NCBI GenBank assembly: GCA_027924585.1
Contig: BSBM01000007.1
Coordinates: 8,752,001 to 8,816,000, forward strand
Origin: Larix kaempferi
Lineage: Eukaryota; Streptophyta; Pinopsida; Pinales; Pinaceae
Length of the DNA stretch: 64,000 bases
Direction of reading: 5' to 3'
Numbering within the stretch: position 1 is the stretch's first letter; each line of letters begins with the position of its first letter. Of this stretch, positions 23,255 through 33,660 are shown piece after piece. A model generated the notes under the pieces. It was not told the DNA's origin, made no database searches, and saw only the letters and a program-made list of their open reading frames with translations. The position numbers and the translations under genes were made by a program.

Positions 23255-24465
23255 ATGGTACTTGTTTGGAGGGAGAGAGAACATGAGGAGATGGATAGGG
23301 TGACAATGCAAGACCCGACCACTCTCCATGCACTTTGAAGATGTGGTTTGTTAAAGTTTTACCGAACCGTGAACATGAGGGCACTCAATCGATTGCTCCA
23401 AAGACTCGTTCACTACTGGGATGTAGATGCCAATGCATTTGATATCTGGGGACAAACCCTGGACCTTACTGTCGATGACATATACTTCATTACCGGACTC
23501 TCTAGGAGGGGAGATGTGGTAACTTTGAAAGGATCTTATCGCAATGTAGGTGCCATGTCGGTGCAAAAATATTTGAATGCATACTGTGCGGCGGGAGCCG
23601 AGAAATCAGGAAGTCAAATCCTAATTTCTACCATTGAAAGCCTCCCTCTAAAGTTTATTGTGAGTATGTTAACCCGAATGTCAAGAAGTCCCACACAACA
23701 CTTATCCTCGAGCCATTCCATGCATATCGATGTCAAATGCTTGCAAGGTCATGTGTATGATTGGTGCACTAGTTTATTGGAAAATATGAAGCTTCAACTC
23801 ACGGGTTGTAAGTCTGGGAGTATGAAGAACTTTGGATACGGCAACATTTTATGTACCTTCTTCTTTGAGAGGGTACCTTCTCTTATCTTGGGCATGCCTC
23901 TACCTCTATCCAATCCTTGTGAGCCGATATTGGGCCATTGGGGTGACATTTTTCTCCGCCAGGGTGGTGGTGAAAGTCACTTTTGCTATCATACTGATGA
24001 TTTCTAGGGGTGGTGGGAGAGACAGGTGTCGGCATTCGAGAAATTTCCGTATGCTGGATTAGACTTCCACCATGATCCAGAGCTGGTACTTCCTCCAGGT
24101 GGTGCCTGGGGAGATATTGGTATGTTTTTGTTTTGAGAAGTATTTAATTTTTTCAAATTTTTAATTATATGATTTTTATGATGAGTTTTGAAGTACTAAA
24201 CAAGTGTCAAATGCAGATATTAGACCTGTTTGTCCTGAGGGACATCCTACTATCTTTGTGAGGCCAGCAGATGTGGGTGCAACTGATGCTATGTCGGTTG
24301 ACTCATGATGTTCTTGCATGCCGCATGGATCAGATACCTATTGATATGCAGGAAGATGTAGTTGGGGTGCCCCCAGCATGGCTGAGGGTGCTACGGAAGA
24401 TAGCTAGGTTGGTCATATGTTATTGGGAGGCAGTAGATGATGATGAGGCCCCTCCTTCTCCATAG
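23255..24465 (+). pseudogene. Antisense plant mobile domain (PMD)-like ORF, two exons (element E)
   Basis: The best-preserved copy, antisense to its host element. Start ATG 23255 (MVLVWREREHEEMD), one stop near 23335, then CGLLKFYRTVNM and a long open stretch from 23348: LDLTVDDIYFITGLSRRGD, VYDWCTSLLENMKLQL, FGYGNILCTFFFERVP, ending PPGGAWGDIG at 24119. Intron 24120-24216 (97 bp, GT...AG) splits the codon in the same phase as in A. Exon 2 ends VLRKIARLVICYWEAVDDDE at 24465, after a frameshift near 24297. Family match is to the plant mobile domain (MAIN/MAIL-like, PF10536). Host members act with PP7-type phosphatases in gene and transposon silencing; what transposon copies do is not known. 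Confidence 0.8.
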
Positions 24466-24627
24466 GAGATGGATATATTATGTATATTTTTTAGGCCACC
24501 GAGCCTAGTTTTGTACTTTATGACATGGCTTGTGATAGAATTGAGATCCAAAACTCACATTATATTTTTTGATACAGTATCGGTTATGTACATGTGTGTG
24601 TGTTTAACTTTATGTGTGAAATGCTAT

Positions 24628-25035
24628 TTATGAAAATGTATGATACAAATGCCAATCTAAAACATAATTTGGAAATGAATCAGCTAATGCATTTAAATTT
24701 CTTGGAATGTGTTGATATATAATGGAATCGAACTGTCTTTCCAATAATCTAACTCGCAAAAACGGTCGTAGCAACACATGATCTCTAATTTGGTAAACAC
24801 CCATTAACTGAAATACAACTAGTTGCAAATCAAGTCTTACATCCAAATGTGAAATGCCATGACTAAGAGCATCTCGGAGAAGTTCTATAACCGCACTTTA
24901 CTCAGCCATATTGTTCGTAGTGGGACCCAAACAAACCCCTCCGAAGAGAACAGTTGGCCAGCTGGTGAGTAAATAACCCAAGCTATTGAAGCCAACTATT
25001 GGGTGTGGCGACTGGCGCCATTAGCAAATCCTAAG
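24628..25035 (-). pseudogene. Additional RNase H-like domain downstream of integrase (element E)
   Basis: The minus strand reads FANGASRHTQ, WVIYSPAGQLFSSGG, TTNNMAE, VIELLRDALSHGISHLDVRL, then LNALADSFPNYVLDW. It aligns with the domain at 813-1214 of element A (FTDGTSRH, NNAVEYQAV, ADSMANFILDW). The first catalytic Asp (TDG) is Asn here (ANG), a stop follows MAE, and one frameshift is needed near 24940. It lies about 120 bp after the integrase end, the same place as in A. Confidence 0.72.
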
Positions 25036-25154
25036 AAATGTTCAGTCAACATCTGATACATGAAAAGAAGACACACATAAGATTAACTAATAAGCACAAG
25101 CAAAAAGTAGCTCTACAAAATATACAGCTATTTTACAAGAAAAAGCACAACTGC

Positions 25155-26636
25155 CTAAGCATAGTACTTCTTCAGGTAGAGCCCATTTATAGGCTCAGGC
25201 ATCTTATTACCCTCATAGCCTACTAGCTCATAAGAACCCTTATTCAGTACTTTAGAAATTATGTAAGGTCTGAGCCACATGGAATTGAACTTGCCAGGTC
25301 CTAGAGGTTCCTTGTCCTGATCCCAAAGTAGAACAAGGTCTCCTTCGAGAAACACCTTAGGTTTGATAGACTTCTCATATTGTCCTTTGACTCATTTCTT
25401 ATGAAATTCGTTTGTTGTGAGCATGTCGCGGTGCTGCTCATCTAGATGTTCTAAATGCAACAAACGTTCTTCTAGTGCTGAAGTATCTGGTAGTACTTGA
25501 ACAACCAGTTTTAGTGAAGGAATCTCGCATTCAATCGGAATAACCTCTTCTATCCCATGCACAAGCTGAAAAGGAGAGAAACCAGTAGCAGTCTTTACAT
25601 TCGCTCGGTAAGCCCAATGAGCAGGGTATAGCATGACGTGCCAGTTATTTCGACTGGCATTAAAAGTTCTTTGTAGAATTACCTTTAAAGTTTTGTTAAC
25701 TGCTTCGACTTGTCCATTTGCCTGTGGATAATATGAAGACGAATGTTCTTGCCGAAAACCTAACATTGTGTACAAATTGGTCATCATGCTATTCTGAAAA
25801 TGACTGTTGTGATCACTCACAATTTCTTTGGGTATGCCGAACCTTGCAATAATTTGATTGAATACAAAATAAGCGGCAGTTTCTCCATCTACCTTGACAG
25901 TAGGCATTGCCTCAGCCCACTTAGTGAAGTAGTTGATGACAACGATGATATAATGATGTTCTCTAGCCGAAACTAGATTGCAAGTCATATAATCAACACC
26001 CCATTTTGTGAAGGGACCTATTGTAATCACAGGATGAAAAGGAGTTGGATGTGCTCTCATTTTCCTAGTGAAAAACTGACACGGACGGCAGTGTTTCACC
26101 GCTTCCACACAATCTTCAAAGATTGTGGGCCAAAAATACTCGGCACACAGTATTTTCTGAGCTATTTCCAACCCAGAAAGATGACCCCCACATGCTCCAC
26201 TGTGGGCATCATTCAGTATTGATTCTGCTTCTTCTAAAGTCAAACAACATCGTAAGATGGAATCTATCCCACATCTATACAAAGTATCAGAGATGATGAG
26301 ATATTTTTTCACATGACTTTTCAGTTTACGTTGTTCTTCTCTAGAAAAAGTGGTAGGACACCTCAAAGTATGGAGATATACTAAACTATCCTCGTACCAT
26401 GGGTCAGAGGAAGCAATAAAGAAGATATGTTCATCCGGGAATGGTGATTCTTCCTCGATATGATCTAAGTTACTCAGAAATTCTGAGATTAACTCAGCGA
26501 ACACTAGTGATTTCTTCGACTTAGCCGATTGAAAGACCAAATCGAACTCTTGTAAGATTACAATCCATTTATTGTACTTCCCACCGATGATGCATCGAGT
26601 GAGAACATATTGAAAAGGATTGACTTCTGCTATCAT
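25155..26636 (-). pseudogene. Ty3/gypsy RNase H end and integrase (element E)
   Basis: The minus-strand frame starts inside RNase H (MIAEVNPFQYVLTRCIIGGK, then KWIVILQEFDL). It enters integrase with HHCC residues (DAHSGACGGHLSG, CRPCQFFTRK), core Asp in KWGVDYMTCN, Asp in IVSDHNSHFQN and Glu in ANGQVEAVNK: the catalytic triad is intact. The C-terminus has FSPFQLVHGIEEVIPIECEI and, after one stop near 25392, EGDLVLLWDQDKEPLGPGKF to YLKKYYA. This is the longest open stretch of the element (414 codons). The element A integrase aligns throughout its C-terminal half. Confidence 0.93.
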
Positions 26637-27194
26637 AGTAGTTGTTCATAAAAGCATGTAGTGACAAAGCCTCTATACCGCATAGACCGCAGCTAGTGCT
26701 AACTTCTCCACATGTGAATATTTAATCTCAGGAGCTATCAATGCATGTGAGAGATAGTAAACAACATTCTCTTGGAGCGTGTCGTCCTCCTGAACTAATA
26801 CTATGCCAATTGTGAAAACAGACACCGCTAGGTATAAGAGAAAATATTTTTCATAATCAAGCGGGCTTAACAAGGGGGCTGAAAGTAGTGCCTTTTTCAA
26901 GGCCTCAAACGATGCTTGAGCAGCCTCATCCCACACGAAGTAGGTATCTTGTTTAAGCAGTCTCATAAAATATTTTGTGATCTTAGCATAGTTTATGATA
27001 AAGCATCGCAAGAAGTTAGACATGCCTTGCAGACTTTGGAGTTGTCGCAAGGTGCAAGGAGGAGGTAGATTTACAATCACCTCAACTTTTAATGGGTCAA
27101 CCATTATACCACGACTGGATACAATAAAACCCAGTAAACATCCTGATTTGACGCAGAATACACACTTTTTAGGATTCAATCAAATCTTATATTG
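26637..27194 (-). pseudogene. Ty3/gypsy RT thumb and RNase H start (element E)
   Basis: The minus strand reads MNPKKCVFCVKSGCLLGFIV, MVDPLKVEVIVNLPPP, QSLQGMSNFLRCFI, then the RNase H start LYLAVSVFTIGIVLVQED and IKYSHVEKLALAAVYAV. A stop near 26673 separates it from the next frame. RNase H normally has an Asp near the start of this strand; here it reads LAVS. The TRIM separates this piece from the RT palm. Confidence 0.88.
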
Positions 27195-27199
27195 TCTGC

Positions 27200-27479
27200 T
27201 GATACGAACCGTTACACCAAAATCTCGAGGTGTTAGTGAAGGTCGCCCACCAGGATCTTAACATCCCACCAGGCTCCGCAGTCCAGACTCTGGGCTGGAT
27301 GTGCGTCCGTACGGTGGTGTCCCCTTTGCACCGTACGAGCCCCGGGCGAACACTGCAATGCCGGCGTTGCCACCCGCTTTGTGACTTGAACTTGGGTGGA
27401 GGCTCTGATACCAAATGATACGAACCGTTACACCAAAACCTCGAGGTGTTAGTGAAGGCCACCCACCAGGATCTTAACA
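27200..27479 (-). mobile_element. TRIM element (280 bp, 64-bp LTRs) inside RT of element E
   Basis: Two 64-bp direct repeats (27200-27263, 27416-27479) have TG...CA ends and a perfect 5-bp TSD TCTGC (27195-27199, 27480-27484). On the minus strand the LTR starts TGTTAAGATCC and ends TTCGTATCA. Two bases later comes TGGTATCAGAGC (complement of 27402-27413), the initiator tRNA-Met PBS. A short purine tract GGTGGGA precedes the other LTR. The 152-bp interior is GC-rich and codes for nothing. These features define a terminal-repeat retrotransposon in miniature, moved by enzymes of another element. Confidence 0.93.
27402..27413 (-). promoter_or_regulatory. Primer binding site of the TRIM
   Basis: TGGTATCAGAGC on the minus strand, two bases after the 64-bp LTR. 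Confidence 0.9.
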
Positions 27480-27484
27480 TCTGC

Positions 27485-27977
27485 ATCGTTCAAACACAAG
27501 TCTCAAATGAGCTGGATGATCCCGTGTCTTTCGAGATCATGCCGGGAGGTCATCCAAGTAAGGTTCAACTATGTGCTTGATATCGTGAAAAGTGAAATTC
27601 ATAGCTCGCTGGAACCTAGCTCTAGAATTCTTTAAGCCAAACGACATATTCCGATAAGCAAAGGTTCCCCATGGGAAAATGAAAGTTGTTTTGTGTTGAT
27701 CTTCGAGTTTGATTTGGATTTGATTATATCCTGAAACTCCATCCATGAAATAAAACATCTTGTGTCCCGCACATGCATCTATGATCTGGTCGATAAATGG
27801 TGTGCGATAGTTATCTTTCGGACAAGCTTTATTCAAGTCCCGGAACTCGGTACAAGCTTGGACAGTACCTTGCTTTTTATCAACTGGAACGGGGTTTGAA
27901 ACCCATTCTGTCATGTCAATCGGGTAAATAAATCCAGCTCTAAGCAACTTTTGAACTTTCTCCTTAATGGCGGTCGT
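27485..27977 (-). pseudogene. Ty3/gypsy reverse transcriptase palm (element E)
   Basis: The minus strand reads AIKEKVQKLLRAGFIYPI, FRDLNKACPKDNYRTPFID, MDGVSGYNQIQIKLED, TFAYRNMSFGLKNSRARFQR and the active site YLDDLPA with both Asp present. A stop follows after HGIIQLI, before the TRIM. The N-terminal continuation lies across copia F at 42389-43203. The apparent first residues (MKYIDEIHSEVTYTS) come from the LTR of copia F, not from RT. Confidence 0.92.
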
Positions 27978-28581
27978 TGTTGATGTATATGTAACTTCGG
28001 AATGGATTTCATCGATGTATTTCATTTATATATTATTGTACTCCTATAGAGATGTGTCATTCCTCTATATGGAAGTCTCGTCATGTGTATTGGCGAGTGT
28101 CGCAAGTGTGTGAAATTGCCGATGGGTTATTAGACCACCATGTGTGGGGTCGGCCCTGATTTATGTAATATATGGTTGATGTACCTAGCTAGACAAGTCG
28201 GCCCCATAAGGTCACTGGGAAAATAGAACAAGTATAAATAGAGATCAAGAGATCTCTATTTGGATCACTCATAAACTTATTATTCCTTCACTCGGAAAGT
28301 GGTGCACATGTGAGGAGGAGGATCATCTTCTACTAGGAGACTATCTCTGTGTATTTGTTTATACTTTGGTTGAGCTATTGCTCTATCTATCTCTGAGGAA
28401 GTTGTGGGGTTTTTCACCTTAGGGTTTTCCCCATGGAAACTCTGTGTCTATTGTCTCTCATGCTTTTGCTTCTTGTGATGATTGACATGCTTGTTATGAT
28501 TGATATGCATTGATATACTGTACATGTTATTCTCTCAGTATTGACTCTAGAGTATTGTGAATTAATGCTCATAATTGAACA
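27978..28581 (+). repeat. 5' LTR of element F (604 bp)
   Basis: Starts TGTTGATGTATATG and ends ATAATTGAACA. TATAAATA is at 28233-28240, overlapped by a perfect 10-bp inverted repeat (28236-28245 with 28252-28261). Confidence 0.94.
28233..28261 (+). promoter_or_regulatory. TATA box overlapping a 10-bp inverted repeat (element F LTR)
   Basis: TATAAATA at 28233-28240; its last bases begin the arm AAATAGAGAT, which pairs with ATCTCTATTT across a 6-nt loop. The same structure is in the 3' LTR near 42040-42068. In copia G the arms are AAATAGAGTGC/GCACTCTATTT, so the stem is kept while its sequence differs. Confidence 0.65.
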
Positions 28582-28593
28582 TGGTATTAGAGC
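28582..28593 (+). promoter_or_regulatory. Primer binding site of element F
   Basis: TGGTATTAGAGC immediately follows the LTR. It differs by one base from the initiator tRNA-Met PBS TGGTATCAGAGC. Element G has TGGCATTAGAGC, so the family carries TTAGAGC. Confidence 0.85.
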
Positions 28594-29156
28594 TAACCTG
28601 AGAAGAAGACATTGTGTAGTGACGGAAACCAAGGGTTTCTTGTTTATTGGGTTTCTCTCCACAGATTTTGGAAACGCAATATAGTAGATTGACTCTACTC
28701 ATCAAGGGGAATCTATCTGTCCAATCAGAATTCAATTCTGAGCATTTCCCGATTTGGCCCTAAAAATTAGGGTTTCCACAAAAATAGGAATTTATGGAAT
28801 GTGAATACATAGCTGGAAGCGCCTTGCAAAAATCAAAGTTTAGAGCTTTGGATCGATATTTTTGGCCGTGTATATCTCCGAGAAACTCAAACCCTAATTC
28901 AAGGTCCTCCCAAGTGAACCTGGGAAGACTAAAAGGAATTTTTGAAAGGTGAAGCTTTGCAGATCTCAAATTCTGAATACACCAGGCTGATCAGCTCATC
29001 AAGGCGCATCTTTCTACCCTTTCAGAAAGTTGAAATTCACATTTTGAATTTCTAGGGTTTTTTCGACAAACCCTAATCTAGGACCAAATCCAGTTTTCAG
29101 CCAGTCAAGTGGTAAGACCTAATTTTTTTCTATTTCCATTTGAAGTACTCTTTAAG
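28594..29156 (+). other. Untranslated leader of element F
   Basis: About 560 bp between the PBS and the gag ATG. It contains several AAACCCTAA-type motifs (for example near 28895 and 29060) but no gene. A related stretch lies in reverse at 35310-36450 in element G. Confidence 0.7.
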
Positions 29157-30033
29157 ATGTCTCACCACACCAAGCTTGAGGATAAGCTTGAAGGGGCTGA
29201 TAAATTCCGAGCCTGGAAGTATAGGATTGGGTTAATCCTGGAAGAGAATGAGTTGGACTCATATGTAAAAGAGGACATCCCTATCCCAGAGGATGAAGAG
29301 GCTAATACATTGCATAAGAAGAACTTGGTCAAGGCACAAATAATCATTGTTGATTCTATCAAGGACCATCTCATCCCCCATGTGTCATCTCTGAAGACAC
29401 CCAAAGAGATGTTTGACTCCCTGAACAAGTTATTTGAAGGGAAGAACATAAATCGGAAGATGACTCTGTGGAATCAATTGAAAGGGGTCAAGATGTTGAA
29501 TGGAGAGACCATTCAATCTTACTTCTCCAAAGTCTCTCAGATCAAGGAACAACTTGAAGCTATGGATGAAGTAGTGGACAATGGTGAAGTAGTTATGACC
29601 ACTCTGAATGGCTTACCTAGGTCATGGGACTCCTTTATTCAAGGAATCAGTGCAAGAAAGAAATTGATCGCTTTCAATAATCTGTCGGAGGAATGTTCTC
29701 AAGAAGAAGCTAGGCTTGTAGCTCGAGAAACAAAGATGGAAGGTGAAGATCAAGCTCTCGCGGCTCACACCAAAAGAAGCAAGCCCAAGAGGGGGCACTC
29801 TCACTACAAGAGATCCTATCACAACCAACAAAAGAATAAGAAGGATCGAAGATGTTTCACATGCAATGAGAAGGGTCACTTTGCTTTAGAATGTCCCAAG
29901 AACAAAAGGGATAACAACAACTCCAGCAAGAAGAAGAAGGGCATCAAAAGAAAGTTCCATGCTCATGCTGCCGAAGATGATGAACCTACAAAGAAGAAGG
30001 CAAGGGAAGAAAGTGATGATGACTCATCAAGTG
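29157..30033 (+). pseudogene. Ty1/copia gag (element F), cut by element G
   Basis: I choose ATG 29157 (MSHHTKLEDKLEGADKFRAW) because the W-containing N-terminus is the usual copia gag start. The core runs through SLKTPKEMFDSLNKLFEGKN, QLKGVKMLNGETIQSYFSKV and LNGLPRSWDSFIQGI. The zinc knuckle CFTCNEKGHFALEC is at about 29851-29892, followed by a Lys-rich tail. The frame is fully open for about 290 codons until copia G enters at 30034 after DDDSSS. It resumes at 37167 with SEEEYVLISSL. Gag builds the particle and binds RNA. Confidence 0.93.
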
Positions 30034-30722
30034 TGTTAATTTTTTAGAATTTACTTCAATCTGATCTAGGATCTTAACTGAGAGAACAACATGTACATCA
30101 TATCTATACCATATCAATCATGGACACAATAATGCAAGCACACAAGAAACATAAATTTTACTTGGGGAAAACCATAAAGGTGAAAAACCCCAATAACTTT
30201 CTCAGGGATAGATAGAGAAATGATACAACCCAAGCATAAGAGATAGACATCTCCTAGCAGCAGCTTCTCCTCCTCCACAAGTGCGCCACTCTCCCGAGAG
30301 TGTGAGAGAGAATAGAATGATGAAATAGAGTGCCTCCCGCACTCTATTTATACTTGACTTGGCTTTCCTAATAACCTTTACTAGGTCAACCTTAACTTAA
30401 CCACATAACATAATGCTGACTAGGCCGACACCCAATAGGGTGGTCTATTAACCCTTTGACCCACATGGCCGACCCCCAATAGGGTGGTCTAATAACCCTT
30501 CGACCCACATGACTTATACAGGGCCGACCCCAACAAGGTGGTCTAATAACCCATCAAGTATAAGTTACGACACTTACAATATAAATGACAACACTTCCGT
30601 ATAGAGGAACAATAACATCTCTATGTGAATACAACCACTCCCATGTAGAGGAATAATACCATCTCTATAGGAGTACAATATACATATATGAAATACATTC
30701 TGAAGTTACATATACATCAACA
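30034..30722 (-). repeat. 3' LTR of element G (689 bp)
   Basis: Minus strand: starts TGTTGATGTATATG and ends TAAAAAATTAACA. TATAAATA is the complement of 30346-30353, and an 11-bp perfect inverted repeat overlaps it (30323-30333 with 30339-30349). A GGCCGAC...GGGTGGTCTA subrepeat occurs three times (30423, 30467, 30522), against once in the F LTR. Confidence 0.94.
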
Positions 30723-30738
30723 CTCCCTCTTAACTAGG
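30723..30738 (-). promoter_or_regulatory. Polypurine tract of element G
   Basis: Minus strand CCTAGTTAAGAGGGAG directly precedes the LTR. Element F has TAGTTAAGAGGGAG at 41771-41784. Confidence 0.85.
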
Positions 30739-30959
30739 AAGTTATTTCTTGACACAGGTCTTCTAGCACAAATCTTCTTCTCTGGATCATCATCATTGGA
30801 TAATCGTCATCGAGTCATTGTCATCATCATCGTCACTACTGCTGCTATCTCAATCAATCTCTGAATCTACTCATCATAGGAAGTTCTACAGAGCCAGTCC
30901 TTTTTCATACTAGATATAGGTGCACCACCTGCAGGTCTTCATCATCTGTGCGAACGGTC

Positions 30960-32110
30960 TGATAGAGGTGGTCTCTCAAGACTAATTTTATGTGCTAATG
31001 CAATACCTGACAAGAGCATCCCCGAAACATTTATGTGCCTAAGCACAACCGACAAGATCTCCCAAAACTGATTACATGCATCCCCTTCACAATACCTTTA
31101 AAGAGCATCCCAAGAACATTTATGTGCCACAGCACGACTGGCAAAATCTCTAAAGAGCATCCCAGGACTTATTACGAGCACATAGCTCAACCTCTCGAAT
31201 CTCCAGGACTGATTACATAAGAATATAAAATACATTTAAAGAGCATCCCAAGAACATTTATGTGCTGCAACACGACTAGCAAGATCTCTAAAGAACATCC
31301 CAGGACTTATTACGAGCACACTACTCAACCTATCGTATCTCCAGGACGGATTACATGTCTCCGTAGTAATACCTCATTTCGGGACTAATTATGAGCACAC
31401 AACTCAACCTATCCGATCTGTGAGGACTACTTGCATACTACATAGCAATACCTCACCCCAGGACTGATTACGAGCACACAGCTCAACCTATCGGATTTCT
31501 GAGGACTGATTACATTCTATTTGCACAACCTGCCACATATCATCTCTGACCTCCAAGTATCAACCTGATACTTATGATCTAACTGATCATCATCACACAA
31601 AGCATCATCTTGATGCTCATGATCATACTAACCATCATCACTGTATCGTCCTGATACATATCATCTGGAGCAACATCCTGAATCTCGTCATCATGATCAT
31701 CCTAATCATACAATGCATCCACCTGATGCATACCAAGTATCTATCTGATACATATCACCATACATGATCCACCTGATCATACAATGTATCTACCTGATAC
31801 ATACATAGATACATGAGCCACACAATGTATCCACCTGATAGATATACAGATACATGGTCCAAGCATCCAACATGATGCATATACAAATACATATAAATGA
31901 TCCAACTGATCATATCCAGCATCCAACATGATGTGTATATACATATAAATGGTCCAACTAATCACATCCAGCATCCAACATGATGCGTACATACATATAC
32001 ATCTAAATGATCCAACTGATCATATCCAACATCATCCTAATGCATATATATAGATCAGTAACTAGAGCATCGTCCTGATGCTCATCATCCAGTGCTTACA
32101 TCCACAGCCA
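30960..32110 (-). repeat. Imperfect tandem repeats in the 3' region of element G
   Basis: Two blocks. At 30990-31530, AAGAGCATCCCA, TTACGAGCACA and CAGGACTGATTACA recur roughly every 85-110 bp. At 31560-32110, CATCCAACATGATG recurs at 31864, 31920 and 31972 among many GATC-containing CTGATCAT units. The reverse-complement counterparts lie at 40370-41560 in element F. No coding capacity. Confidence 0.8.
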
Positions 32111-32163
32111 TTTGAAGGATCCTCCTTGAAACATGCTTGGAATGGCTTCAGTAAATGTCTCCA

Positions 32164-33660
32164 TCACTTCTTCCTCCAGGTGTTGTCGATCGGAAGAACA
32201 CCAAGCCTCTCTCTGAAGTACTTGAACTTCACTCTATCTAGTGGCTTTGTCAGCACATATGCAATCTGCTCATCCGTTGCAACATACAAGAGCTTCACTG
32301 CTCCTCTTTGCACCATATCCCTGATATAGTGATATTTTATATCTATGTGTTTCAACCTGTCGTGGAACATCGAGTTCTCAGACAGCTTCACACAACTCTG
32401 GTTGTCACAAAATATACTAGTAGCCTCCAGCGGTAGATCAAATAAATCAAACAGTAGCTTTCGAATGCATACTTCCTCACAACTAGCCGAGCAAGCTGCA
32501 ACATACTCTACTTCGGCTATACTCAGTGCTACACAGGACTACTTCTTGCTAAACCAAGAGATCATACCGATCCCATACTCAAGCATCACCCAGAAGTGCT
32601 CTTCCTATCTGCAGCATTGCCTGCCCAATCTGAATCAACATAACCCTGTAGGTTAAACTTTTGATTCGCATCATACTTGATCCCATAATCAGTTATACCC
32701 TTCAGGTACCTCAGAATATTCTTTACAGCAACCAGGTGAACACCCCTCGGATCCATCAGGAACTGGCTCAATGTGTTCACCGCAATGAAAATATATGGTC
32801 TCATGTTCGTCAGGTGCATCAAGGATCCAATCATCTGACGATACATAGTGATATCAACCGGATTGGATGAAGCATCACACAGAAGCTTTAGGTTTGATGC
32901 CATAGGTGTGGCCATGGCCTTGTAGTCCATCATCCCGAACCTCTTCAGGATCTCTACTGCATACTTCCCTTGTCCAAGGAAGATTCCATCCGCACTCTGC
33001 CACACCTCCATACCTAGAAAATAGTGCATCATCCACAAGTTCTTCATCTCGAACTCGACAACAAGCTTCCACTGCGTGTCGGCAATCAATCTATCTTCAC
33101 CTGTAATAAATAAGTCATCCATATACAAAAGTAGTATCACTAGATTGCCTTCCTCAACCTTTTAGTAAAGGTTGGAATCCGCTTTACTCTTGGTAAATCC
33201 CAAACTGGATAGAAAGTTGTCTATCCTGAGTTCTACACATATATGACTCCCTGTCATGTGTCTCAGAACCAAGTGGTTGTTCCACATACACTTCTTCTTC
33301 AACTACACCATTCAAGAAAGCTGTCTTGAAATCCATCTGGTGTATCTTCCCTTTCATCACTGCTGCTAGAGCAAGTACTAATCTAATGGAAGTGTATCTG
33401 GCTACAGGAGCAAGAGTATCTATGCTACCACCGGCAGCATACTTGATCTTGTAGATCCTCTTGGAAGTCACTACAGACTCCCCTTCAGGTCTTGGGATTG
33501 CATCCCAAACATCTTCATGATCGACTAGTACTCCTCGATCATGGCATTTTTCCCAGATCCTGGGAACTTCAATATCTTCAATGTTTTCAATAGATAACTT
33601 TGTTGCTGAACAAATGTTGTAGTCCTTCTTTTGTAGGTGATGGTATACGATCTTTCCTAC
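32164..33660 (-). pseudogene. Ty1/copia reverse transcriptase and RNase H fragment (element G)
   Basis: The minus strand from about 33660 reads a damaged RT start, TSKRIYKIKYAAGGSIDTL, KIHQMDFKTAFLNGVVEEEV, then after a gap LLLYMDDLFITGED (both Asp kept) and MMHYFLGMEVWQSADGIFLG. RNase H follows with QGYVDSDWAGNAADRKSTSG and HIDIKYHYIRDMVQRGA, ending at 32164. Part of the RT middle (about 33140-33230) is frameshifted. Comparison with element F shows F has stops where G still has Gln (GIFLGQGKY, RDMVQRG). No integrase precedes it. Confidence 0.92.

Noticed and set aside
27978-28025. N-terminus MKYIDEIHSEVTYTS of the RT open frame in element E
   Set aside because: These codons are the reverse strand of the copia F LTR end; the RT fusion is only a by-product of insertion. 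The same applies to MKYIPKLHIHQQ before SEEEYV at 37127.
32345-33106. Plus-strand ORFs across 32.1-33.1 kb
   Set aside because: Shadows of the minus-strand RT/RNase H of element G, which carries all recognisable motifs.
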